A stretch of DNA of 22,551 nt from Ophiothrix spiculata (Eukaryota; Echinodermata; Ophiuroidea; Amphilepidida; Ophiotrichidae): the NCBI GenBank assembly GCA_000969725.1, contig JXSR01S007444.1. The stretch is one strand, 5' to 3'. Numbering within the stretch: the stretch's first letter is position 1; each line of letters starts with the position of its first letter. The notes below the pieces were generated by a model. That model was not told the origin of the DNA. It did no database searches and was given only the letters and a program-made list of their open reading frames with translations. This document shows positions 1 through 9,800 of this stretch, in pieces. Made by a program: the position numbers and the translations under genes.

Positions 1-540
1 TTTTTCGTATCTCATTTCATCAAATTTCATTTTCTTTTTCTGTTATTTTATTTTCATTTATTTTCTTTTACTTTAGCTTTATTCTATTTTATTTCATTTT
101 GATTTTGATTTGTTCGATATAAGTTTCATTTTATTTTGTATCAACCTTATTTTAAAATTTCTAAGCTATTGAATGTTTGTATATTTATTCAATTCTATTT
201 CATTTACAGGTAAATAAAATAAAAATAAATGAAAACGAATTGGTAAGATGGTCTTTCTTTTCTTCTTTCATTTCATTTAATTTATGTCAGTTTTATTTTA
301 TTTGCAATCCATTTTTTCCCGTTATTTTATTTCATTTCATTTCTTTTCTTTATTTTATTTAAGTTTCGTTTCGTTTTATTTTAAATATCAGTTTTATTTA
401 TTTTTGGTATCAAAGAAGTTTATAACCACCGCGAGTGAGCTAAAATCGATTGGAGCCAATTATTTATTATCATTTATTATCATATCATATCATATCATAT
501 CATATCAATTTATTCCAATATCACACTCAAATACACTGAA
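1..540. repeat. T-rich low-complexity tract with CATAT pentamers
   Basis: This stretch is a degenerate mix of TTTCATTTTATTT-like units with strong strand asymmetry (very T-rich on the + strand). It grades into five tandem CATAT units at 481-505. The open frames across it code only for F/S/I/Y-rich low-complexity peptides and are not genes. Its position next to the 3' side of the minus-strand LINE remnant would fit a microsatellite seeded at a LINE tail, but that is inference. Confidence 0.85.
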
Positions 541-770
541 CAGAGCAAGAACAAACTAAGTATACATAAAATACAACAAAGAATGATATTGAGGAGATGG
601 CAAAAGGCCTGAATGGGCCATCACCAAAGTAGGGCATAATAGTCAAAACACAATACTAGGAGAAAGTAAACACACACAAATCCGACGCACAAAAGACAAT
701 CTGACATGCCCAAAACTTCAAAACAAATCATATGATTGTACAATATATTGTTGAATTTATATCAAAAAGC

Positions 771-1271
771 TTAAAGGTTTTGTTTGAACTTATATCGAAA
801 TTCTTTGGCAGTTTTAGATTGTTTTGTTTTTCTATCCAGAGAATTCCATAGACCTGGACCAGATGTTCGAATTGATCTATCAGAAAAGCATTTCTTCGAG
901 TTATGGATGCTATAATTTTGGGCATTTCTTGTAGAATAATTATGATTTTGATTGTGTTTACAAAAATAATTGATAAATGTCTTTGGTAATAACCCTGCTT
1001 GATGTTTATACATAAATACACCAAGATCCAATTTATATGTATCATACACATCTAAAAGTTTGTGCTTTTTGAAGAGCGGATTGGCATGGCACCTATAATG
1101 CTCAAGCGAGATTGTTCTTACTGCCCACTTTTGCAATTTATGAATTTTATCTAGATATATCTTATAAGTATTTCCCCAAATAATATTTCCCCAATTATAT
1201 GATGTGTCTCTATCAATTTGATTGACAGCTAGAAGAATAAGAAGATTTCCTGTCTCTACCGCCTTGTGGCC
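771..1271 (-). mobile_element. LINE (non-LTR retrotransposon) RT C-terminal remnant
   Basis: The minus strand is open from about 1271 down to 771. Its product matches, by recognition, the C-terminal tail after the reverse-transcriptase domain of jockey/CR1-like LINE ORF2 proteins. Landmarks in order are a WGNIIWGN segment (about 1170-1200), LQKWAVR at the 1136 end, HANPLFKKHKLLDVYDTYK, then LGVFMYKH, a STRNAQNYS stretch and a closing GPGLWNSL box before the stop. The catalytic RT domain and endonuclease are absent. The frame closes at a TAA (1272-1274), and the residues between that stop and WGN do not look like LINE protein, so this is a 5'-truncated, decayed copy rather than an active element. 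The clade cannot be set by eye. Intact reading through about 140 codons suggests only moderate age. There is no relation to the IDE gene apart from proximity. Confidence 0.8.
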
Positions 1272-1474
1272 TTATTGTATAAAATGATATTTTAAAAGTA
1301 TCCACTGAAGAGTGTTTGTTGATTTTAGGGTTTCTGTAAAAAGAAGGAAATAAAGAAAAAGCAAGAAAAGAGTTAGAGAGGACAGGTCACTGGAAAAAAT
1401 TGTAGAAATGTTGTAAACAAACCTAGGGGGCGGTACTCATATGTTAAAAATGCAAAATTCTGGTCTTTACACTA
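1272..1474. other. Unassigned spacer
   Basis: This spacer lies between the LINE remnant and the next transposon. It includes a purine-rich run (about 1335-1385). No gene, RNA gene or clear repeat is seen in it. Confidence 0.6.
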
Positions 1475-1640
1475 TGGCTGGTATCGACAAGCCTTTTGTC
1501 GACAAAACCAATTTCACTAGTCTTGTTGTCGACAAGCCTGTGTATGTGTCGACAAACTGAACAAAAATAAAATAACAGGGCCATGCGTCATAAACTGGGT
1601 ACCTCGATCGTGACATGCTAAAATTTCAAGTAAATGCATT

Positions 1641-2996
1641 CAGGGTTGGCTTTTAGCCGGCTAAAACTAGTTTTTGCCGGAAACGGTTAAAACCTGGTTA
1701 AAACCGGCAAATACTGGTTTTAACCGGCAAAAACTAGCAAAATTTCATTGACCATTATTCAAATCCGATTTTCACATGTTCATAGCATTGACCTCGGAAA
1801 TAATATTACTACAGAGTATATATATATATGTACCGGTATATCAATTCCATCTATGTATGTTCCAGTATTAAAGTGGCAGGGGATTGGGTGGTGAAAAGTT
1901 CATTTTTCTTCTTTTCTGTCATAAAGAAATAAGACTTCAAGCTGTAGTTTGCTTTTTATTTGACTGAAATCTGGCATTCCATTTAAAGGTTATGACAGTA
2001 TGACTTGTCAAACATTTGCTAATTACGACAATTTTTATTCATAAATCGCTTCCTATAGAAAATACACGTATTTAATTTCTTGTGTTTTCCATTGTTTTTA
2101 CCAAGCAATGTTAGCCATTTTTGGATGTTTTCCAAAATTATTAAAATCAATGGTGAGCCATCCACAATTCCACATTAAAATGATGTTGTTATCTAAATTG
2201 TATTTAATATTCTTCATTAAGACTAATTTTGGACATATGTAAACTATGATTTTCAGTGTTTTTTTACTGCAAAATTTACAATTTTTCCTAAAACGCATTT
2301 TTATTGCATTTAATTTTTCAGGAATTGGCAATCTTAGAAAAAATGTGCTGGAAAAAGTACACCCCCTGAAACTTTGCTAAGCTTTATACCAAGTGCTGTC
2401 CTTTGGTCTACTTTGAATACAAAATAATTTGTACTTTTCTATCCATGGTCAGATTCCCTAAAATTCAGGTAGCACAGATTACCTTTGTATTACATTTATT
2501 TACACTACACCCCATATATAGAGCTGAGATTGTCGCCAAAGTAGACCAATGAATAGATCTTTTCAAGAGCTTTCATTTGACACCTCAACCAACTTCTGGT
2601 GATGTTCCATTGCAGAGTTACATTTTTTCAAAGTTTGTGTGATTTGCGTTAATTAAATATGAAATTTGAAATTGGTAATGGTATTATTTTTCAATATTTC
2701 GTGGTATACCCATTACTTACCAAAAGACTTAAGTTTCTCTTATATTTATTTTTTAAAAATTAATCCCTCCCTTCTACCTTAAAACATAAAAGGCAAGATT
2801 TGTTGTGTTTCAGTGTTTTACTAAACAATTGCAACAAATTTGTGGTGTTTTATTTACTCATTTTTCACATTTTTAGGTTTTAGCCAGTTTTTGCCAAAAA
2901 GGGTGGCAAAAACCTCCCGGTTTTAACCAGGTTTAAACCGGTTAACTTTTTACCATGCGCGGTTAAAACCGCCCCGGTTTTTACCTGCCAACGTTG
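1641..2996. mobile_element. Putative hAT-like non-autonomous element rich in GGTTAAAACC/CCGG palindromes
   Basis: The left end begins CAGGGTTGGC and the right end finishes GCCAACGTTG, an imperfect inverted match in the CAGnGnTG style common at hAT termini. Both subterminal zones (1650-1745 and 2876-2985) are packed with variants of GCCGG, GGTTAAAACC and AACCGGTTAA, giving many self-complementary words in inverted arrangement. The interior (about 1750-2870) has no meaningful reading frame; the only one above 70 codons is on the minus strand at 2098-2331 and looks like chance. An internal 13-bp inverted pair (TTGGTCTACTTTG at 2403-2415 with its complement at 2537-2549) is also present. A matching 8-bp target duplication is not visible, so the hAT call is tentative. 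Confidence 0.5.
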
Positions 2997-3000
2997 ATCT

Positions 3001-3512
3001 TCGTTCATTTAAAATTGCACAACTTGAAAGGGGATTGAGAACTATACATCCTATAGTAAAAGTATACATTTTTGGAAAGCTTTTTCTTCAAGGAATTCAA
3101 AAAATGACAGTTTTGGAGGAAGGGGCAGATCTGAAAACATTTGACTGAACAAAATTGTTTGCCAAAAAAAGGGTATTGATTTTGAATATCAATGTAAATT
3201 TGGAATCCTATACCCGACATTAAATTTAAAGCAAGATTTGTGTTCTTCAGGACAAGACCCATCCATGTATATAGTTTGTTGGGGCTTGCACCTATGCTTC
3301 ATAGAATTGCGCCAGGGTGAAAATGAATGAGTAAAATTCAAATAAAGATGAAATTTGTCAATTTTGAGGAGCCATATTGTTTTTTGATCCACCCCTACCT
3401 CAAAAACAATGTCATTTTTAGATTCCTTGTAGAAAAAGCTTTCAAAAAATGTATACTTTTATCATGGTAAGGTGTATAGTTCTAAAGTTATGTCGGTTTT
3501 AATGAACGTATG
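3001..3512. mobile_element. Foldback/MITE element A (GTATAC family)
   Basis: Left arm 3001-3120 and right arm about 3393-3512 are inverted copies. Both run from TCGTTCAT (left) or its inverse (right), through AACTATACA, the family motif AAAAGTATACATTTTT (3058-3073; inverse at 3445-3460), a GGAAAGCTTTTTCT box, to an AAGGAAT...AAAAATGACA segment. The centre holds a GATCCACCCC stretch. No coding capacity. The same motif recurs in elements at 5411-6039, 9270-9600 and 21365-21785. Confidence 0.75.
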
Positions 3513-4055
3513 CATGAGCCATTGCTTAAACTTGTAAAATATATGTCATTGTTTTCCCATACACTTTCTACATGTATGCATGGCAACCGTCCCCAGGCAT
3601 CCGTCCCCAGACATCCACCACACTTTAGGTTTGTTTACTTAATTGACTGTTAAATTAGTTAGCATCAACCGAGAAGCTTCATTTTGGTGTCATATTAAAG
3701 AAAAGAATGTTCAGGGCTTTAAAATGAGAACAAAATAAAAGATGACTGTGTTTGCTCTCCTTTCTAAAATAACACTTTAGTTTCACTTTGTTCAGCGAAA
3801 TGTCACACCACCACTCTATTGGGGTAGCCAGTTTACGACGCATGGCCACATAGAATTTAAATTAAAATAAATATTCAAGAGAAATAGAAAACTTAACACA
3901 GTAATGAAATTAACCCTGATATCTTACTCATTTTTAATAGCATAAGTTGTTGTTTTTATCACATACATTCATTTATAACATTACATCGCAGCATCGGCAC
4001 ATTGATTTCAACTAGGGGATTTGTTGACAATGCAAATGCTTGCCGATACCAGCCC

Positions 4056-4711
4056 TACCATATACCCACCTTTCCACTAAGTACCCCCCCTGGGTAAAAA
4101 ACCTTAGAAATGTTACTTTCAATCAAATTTTTATTAAAAAATAGTCTGTGCACTTGTGAGACCTTTTTTGTTAAATTTTGGCCAAAAAAACGGCTGATTT
4201 TACATGATTTTGGCAAAACTAAAAAAATAATCAAAAATGCAAATTTAGGTTTAAATATGTATTTAAATGGGAGAGCAATTTGGATCAATAAAATTTGGTG
4301 GCAGCGGTGGGACCTAGGGAACTCAATTAAGGCTGGGGTAGACCTTCAACTAGCATTTATGGCCATTCTAACGAAAATGACTCCACTTGAGTTGGAAAAA
4401 TCAAAAAAATGAAGTTTCATAAAAACGTCTTCAATTAACTTTTTTTATTAGCTAGTATAATAAGTATCATGGAACCACAAAAGTTATTAACACCACTATT
4501 CTTATAGGCCTATATTTTTATACGTGAACTTTCAAATTTAGCATATACAAGAATAGGAAGAGCTGTCAAACAAGTGCCTGTCCTGCCCTATTTGAGGCAA
4601 CAATTAAAATAAAGTTGCTTAATTACTTCGAGGAGCAACTCGGGCCGGGGAAGCCCTAAATTGATACAAGAAATAAATTCAAGGATCTTCGTTATTTTTG
4701 TTCTTGCATTG
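4056..4711. other. Unassigned AT-rich region with a foldback-family word
   Basis: There is no credible gene; the 100-codon + frame at 4110-4412 is lysine/leucine-rich and unlike any family I recognise. The word GGTGGCAGCGGTG at 4297-4309 is identical to the loop of the foldback at 5411-6039 (5709-5721), so part of this region is probably a decayed relative of that family. Confidence 0.5.
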
Positions 4712-5051
4712 GATAACGTAATATACACAACGTAGTATACATTTTGATGTTTTTCCATCTCTTAAATTAAGATGGCCACATATAATGCTGATTATTTTGG
4801 CTAAACATGGTCAGGGGGTGGGGCCTATGCCTTGATGATATGCATAAAAGTTGTCTAGACTCTTGCATAATTTAGATTTGGAGATAACGTAATATACATG
4901 CTTAAAACGGACGCAATAAATCTTGGAATAAATAATTGTTTTTAAAAGTCAAACTTTCCACCAAACATTTGTAATGTTATGATTTACAAATGTACACATA
5001 TGTTGGATTTCAAGTAACATGTTTTATGGTACATGGATAACGTAATATACA
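4712..5051 (+). repeat. 16-bp motif in three direct copies
   Basis: GATAACGTAATATACA occurs exactly at 4712-4727, 4883-4898 and 5036-5051, at start-to-start distances of 171 and 153 bp. A partial variant (AACGTAGTATACAT) lies at 4729-4742. The DNA between copies is not obviously repeated. Function unknown. Confidence 0.8.
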
Positions 5052-5410
5052 CTGATTTCGCGGAAACCTTATATTGTTTTTGTGGCTTACCGGGAAATCT
5101 AATTTTCAAAAATGATAATTATCTGATATTATTGATGCATTTGGAGAAATAAATCACACGGGTATGAACAAGAAAATGTTTTTTAAAGATGTATCTATCA
5201 CTATAAAATAGATGCCTTGTGCTGAGACATGCAATTTTTGCCTAATTTGGTGTCTTCTGGAAGCACAATGACCAAGATAACAGTAAACAAAGTATGGAAA
5301 ACTATATATCATGTCCACGTAGAGCTCCCCAAGTGAGCATGTTTACTTATTTTAAGCAAAACACAAACATTTTCGGAACCAAAGAACGAAATATTGCTAG
5401 ATTTATAATC
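5052..5410. other. Unassigned spacer
   Basis: AT-rich sequence without a reading frame, RNA gene or clear repeat that I can support. Confidence 0.6.
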
Positions 5411-6039
5411 TTACTCTCAAACTGATTGCAAAAACCATATAAAAGTATACATTTTTAGAAGTGGATTTTTACCCTGAACATGATAATGACATCAGTTTTA
5501 ACCAAAAATGTCAATTTTTCCAAAAAAATGCAAAATCATATTTTTTGCCCCAAAAATTTCTGGACAGCCTTACTAAAATTTGCATTTATGAAATTTTGAA
5601 CTTTTTTGGAATTAAGAAACAAATGTCTAGAAATGATTTTCTAAAAAAAATTGATTTTTATCTTATTTTTTGAAAAAATGTCAAAAGTAGGCCAAAAATT
5701 GCCATTTTGGTGGCAGCGGTGCAATACTTTATACATTTTTTGACCTATTTTTGGCATTTAAAAAAAAACTAAGATAACAATTTTAAAAATGAGAAAACCC
5801 TTCCTAGAGATTTGTTTCTAGATCCCCAAAAGCAAAAAAGTTCAACATTTTACAAATGCAAATATTAGTTAAAAGCTTTCCAGAAATTTAGGGGGCAAAA
5901 AATACAGTTTTTGGAATTTTTTGCCAAAATCAACATTTTTGGTCAAAACTGATGTCATTATCATGTTCAGGGTAAAAATCCGCTTCAAAAATGTATACTT
6001 TTAATTTTATATAGTTCATGCAATTAGTTTGAGAGTTAG
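5411..6039. mobile_element. Foldback element C with ~300-bp inverted arms
   Basis: This is a near full-length palindrome. The left arm (5411 to about 5700) and the right arm (about 5740-6039) are inverted copies with scattered mismatches and small indels. Landmarks in each arm, from the outside in, are ACTCTCAAACT, AAAAGTATACATTTTT (5441-5456; inverse 5987-6002), GATTTTTACCCTGAACATGA, TAATGACATCAGTTTT, TTTTTTGCCCC, TTGAACTTTTTTG and CTAGAAA. The loop contains GGTGGCAGCGGTGCAATAC. The 70-codon frame in the left arm is not a gene. Arm similarity is much higher than in element A, suggesting a younger copy or gene conversion between arms. Confidence 0.85.
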
Positions 6040-6655
6040 AGTACAAAAACGGTTTATGCCATTTGAAGGTCTACCCAGATTGGGTTGCTGATTCGATTTG
6101 AAATGATGTTTTGAACTGCACTCATTTGATTGTTCATCCTGACCCTGTATACGATTATCTTGTACATTGTGCATGGGTTTTAGTGAGTCAAGAGTAAGAC
6201 TCAAGGACTCATCTATTATAAGGGAGTAAGTGGTTTTACATACAACACCTTACGCCACTGTATTGAAAGAGTCCTCCCTTGCTGCAGCAATTGAACTTTG
6301 GGACTCACTTCCACAAAGTGACCTTCCAAATTTTGACGAATTAATTTCCCCTGACCTTTAAATAAACATGCCCCAGCAAGACTTTTACCACTTTTATGGC
6401 ATCGACTCAAGTCACCTCTAGCAATACACCCTTTTTGGATGGACTGAGGGAACTTCAACGCGGTAACGAGTGATGTACACATACTGGAAACCCATTGTGT
6501 GCCAATTTTTGAGATTCTGCACCATTTTTGTGACATACAGCAATGATGAGAACATTATAATACTTTTATCAAATATTCAAACCTTTACAAGCACATAACA
6601 CACTCCAAAAAACAGGGGTTGACTGTTATGTAACCTTAAAACATTAACTTTGTGA
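6040..6655. other. 5' flank of the IDE gene, no supported gene
   Basis: This is the likely location of the IDE promoter and 5' UTR, but no TATA box or CpG-rich block is evident. On the minus strand a 106-codon frame (6216-6536) and a 62-codon frame (6016-6204) are open but unrecognised. On the + strand, 6230-6358 encodes a short peptide with LWDSLP followed by a stop, faintly like a LINE ORF2 tail. None is strong enough to annotate as a gene. The sequence CTCAACACAG ending near 6704 inside exon 1 could also serve as a splice acceptor, so a more distant non-coding first exon cannot be excluded. Confidence 0.5.
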
Positions 6656-6884
6656 ATGCAATGTTCTTTGTATTGCTTCATGCTTAGATTGTGTTCTCAA
6701 CACAGCGTGTCAGTGTGTCCAGCAGCAGCAACAATGGCTGTAGTAAAGCAGTATGATGACATCATTAAGTCAGAGACAGACACACGCATCTATCGCGGTC
6801 TAGAGCTGTCTAATGGTCTGAAGGTTGTGTTGGTTAGTGACCCGACTACAGAGAAGGCAGCTGCAGCCATGGATGTCAATATAG
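6656..6884 (+). CDS. IDE: IDE exon 1 with two candidate start codons
   Basis: The ATG at 6734 (ACAATGG; A at -3, G at +4) is in strong context and starts MAVVKQYDD. An in-frame ATG at 6656, directly after an in-frame TGA at 6653-6655, would add 26 residues (an internal ATG at 6680 would add 18). That extension has no acidic residue, one Arg, several Ser/Cys/Leu and ends AAAT, loosely like a mitochondrial leader. Human IDE likewise has a long mitochondrial form (Met1) and a cytosolic form (Met42), so dual starts are plausible here. The core encodes [18 protein letters not shown] and ends in the split Gly codon that opens the GSLSDP segment. The donor GTAAGC begins at 6885, phase 1. Confidence 0.9.
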
Positions 6885-9800
6885 GTAAGCCATTTATCAC
6901 CCTATAAAGGTGTAGGCCCCTATTTCAATATTTATGATTTACTTTTAACTAAGTAACCCTGGCCTCTTAAATGCATTTTGTGAGGTTTAATCCTTAGGGT
7001 GCTTTCTGTTTGTTCTTCAGAGGCAAAAGAAAGAATGCAACTCTGGGGATGAGGCTGTTATGTAAATACATACATAAGTAATAGAAAATAGGTATGCCAA
7101 TAATTTATATTAAATGTCATATCTCCAAAACTATAACAAATTTGGAGGTGAAATTAGAATATAAGCAATGGATATCATAGTCATGTTTAATTATATAAGG
7201 GTGGTATTTGTTTTTTAAAAATGATAAAGACCATACCAAAATTGAGCTTTTTTAGGCCACCCTGCACTGCTACATTACTTTTTTTTACAAACAGAGACAG
7301 TCAGCATTATATCTATCTGCTAAAACCTATCTTATTTTACAAAAACTGGTAAACATCACTTTTGCAGGGTGGTGTATTTAGTTCAACCTTGAGATAGCAC
7401 TTATCGGTTTTGGCAGATAAGCTCTTCATATCAAATTCTATGTGTGGATACCAAATCTGTTCATAGAATATGCTTTCTCATACTGACAACAATTGAACAT
7501 CCTTTTTGTGTTCCTGACATGAAAACTAACAACATCCTTTTAGTCCTTTCTGACAGGAAACAAAAGTCTAGTTCAGATCCAAGCTATAAAATTATATGGT
7601 TTTGTATAAGACCCAAATAAGATTAACAAAGCATTACAAATGGGCAATCAATGAATAGGTTGTAAAATTACAAAGTGATTATGGCTCTGTAACTCCAGAG
7701 ATCAAAAATTTTAGACATTGGATTAAAATGGTGACCCATGGGTGTCAGGTCAGTTCGGCCACAAACCAATTCGGCCACAGTAAAAAAAGTCAATTCGGCC
7801 ACAGAGTCAATTCGGCCACACTAATAAAATACAATCGATGTAATGGGAAACTTTGTGTGGTGCCGACGTGACGTCTATTGTTATATAACGATGTTCGTCT
7901 ACCCTTTATGTATAATGATTCGAATGATTTAGTCACTGGGCAAAGCAATAAATTATTTTTTGTTTTGATGAAGATTCAAGTATTCACGTTTCCCATCTCA
8001 TATCAATACTGTTAAAAATGTGTAAATAGTTTATTAAAATACAGCAAACATGCTTCATTGGCTTAATCTTGACGAAAATATTTCAGTTCAGTGTTTTGAG
8101 GAATTTTTCTATCATATAAAATTTCCGTTTTCCTATGTCATTTTTTCCGTAGAAATTGTTCTAATGAATTTCAGTAAACAGGTACATTTTTTATTATATT
8201 AGACACAAATCTTATAATTATAGAAATAAAGTGTTCTTTTCGACAACAAACACACACACACAAATGTGTGTTTACGTTTTCCCGTGAGTGTTTCTTTTTC
8301 TTTTTTCTTCTTCGTCGTTTTTTTTGTGTGTGGAGAGGTACTATGTGCCGCCCGCGGGATATCCAGAATTCCGGATATCCAACATCTTGAGGAATTTATT
8401 TTTTGGTCAAAAATAGGGTATATCATGGAACTGATTTTTCGAGCGCCCCTCCCCCGGAACTAAGCCTGCGATAGTTACATGTATTATAGGCCTACGGTAT
8501 TCCTTCGCTATACCCCGGCGCTATACGCACCCGGAGAAGGTACCCATATTTGAAATTGCCGGTAATTCCCTTCACACTAGGAATATTCATGCCTCCGGTT
8601 GCCATGCATCTGGGCATCGGCCAGTTGAATATCCCGGCCATAATACACTCTTCTGAAAGTCTTTAAATATTGGTAAAATATGTGGCTGAATTGTACGCAA
8701 GTGATATGAATAGAGCATTTACAGTACAATAAAAACAAATTAATTCAACCACCACACCAGATCGGCCACAATTACAAATCACCAAAAGTTGCAGCGCGGA
8801 AATAGTTAATTGGATTAATTCAGTTTAGTTTCGAAACTGAAACTGAAAAGTTAATTGGATTAGGCCTATAACTTCATCCTTTATCCTTAACCATGTTAAC
8901 AGTGGTTGGACTGGAAAGGGAGGATACGAAATATCACGTATACTATTTCTGGATAATTGATAAGTTTAGTAGAATTTTGAAGCCAAATTTTTATTTTTTA
9001 TTTTTAAAACTGAAGCTCACAAATTCAGAGTAATTTAAGTGTTTGGTGTAAAAAGATTTTTTTATTTTTCAACTTTATGATTATTTTATTGTTAAAGAAA
9101 ATTCTGTGTTGATATTATACATTGTTTGAATAAATTACCGCTAGTTAAATAACATTTAAAAGCATTGATTTTTGAATTTTCACGTGTCTTAAAATTTATA
9201 AGAACAAGGTCTTCTTAAAAACTGCGCTCGTTGGCGCAAGTGAGGTTGATCATAGATATCATAGAGAGCGTTCACTTTTTTTTTCCATTTTTGGTAATTT
9301 TTGACCTTATTTAGCATGAAATTAAAAAAATTGGTCGAAATCTTCAAAAATAAAAATGACGTATTATTTGAATGGGCATCTTAAATAAAAATTTCCATTC
9401 TGAAGTCATTTTTAAATATTATTTAACATGTTTAACGCTTGGTTGGAAGCCCAAATGGCCAAAATATGTGTATTTTAGTCAAAAATCAACACTCACGATC
9501 ATGTTCCTTGTGAAAATTCCTTTCTGAAAATGTATACTTTTATTAACTTTAAGCACTTTGTTAAAAAGTTATGGTACAAAGTAAACTTGCAAACCGTAAA
9601 ATTGAGTAACGTGCTTTCCTTCCTTAACAATTTTTAGTATAGGCCCATTTATTCCATCTTGTCGATAGTGAGTGTAATATAACGTCGTCGTTTTAGTAAA
9701 ATCAAGCCAAATAAGTTACGAAAATTAGTATGAGTGGTGAGACAAGATAAAACTGATGAAAATATTTTGAATGAACATGTGATAAATTAGCATACTTTAG

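Larger units (their letters stand above)
1475..4055. mobile_element. Outer DNA-transposon-like element with long diverged TIRs, holding nested insertions
   Basis: The two ends are inverted copies of each other. The left end reads GGCTGGTATCGACAAGC from 1476; the right end is its inverse (GCTTGCCGATACCAGCC, ending at 4054). A second inverted match lies further in: GGCCATGCGTCATAAACTGG near 1580-1600 on the left and CCAGTTTACGACGCATGGCC near 3829-3849 on the right. The arms therefore exceed 120 bp. Both edges abut a TA (1473-1474 and 4056-4057), which fits a TA target-site duplication of the Tc1/mariner type, though two bases is weak evidence. No transposase frame is seen, so the copy is non-autonomous. 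Two other elements (1641-2996 and 3001-3512) lie between the arms and account for much of the length. Confidence 0.65.

Noticed and set aside
177..559. Two overlapping + strand open frames of 61 and 91 codons
   Set aside because: They lie in T-rich low-complexity DNA and encode F/S/I/Y-rich peptides with no domain features.
6230..6358. Short + strand peptide ending with an LWDSLP box, resembling a LINE ORF2 tail
   Set aside because: Only about 43 codons and one motif; the flanking sequence does not extend the similarity.
6216..6536. 106-codon minus-strand frame just upstream of IDE, a possible divergent gene
   Set aside because: The peptide matches no family I recognise, and there is no splice or promoter support. 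It may be chance or transposon debris.
8199..8463. Overlapping frames on opposite strands near a CA/TG-rich and T-rich stretch
   Set aside because: Lysine-rich and Phe-rich mirror peptides come from simple sequence, not coding DNA.
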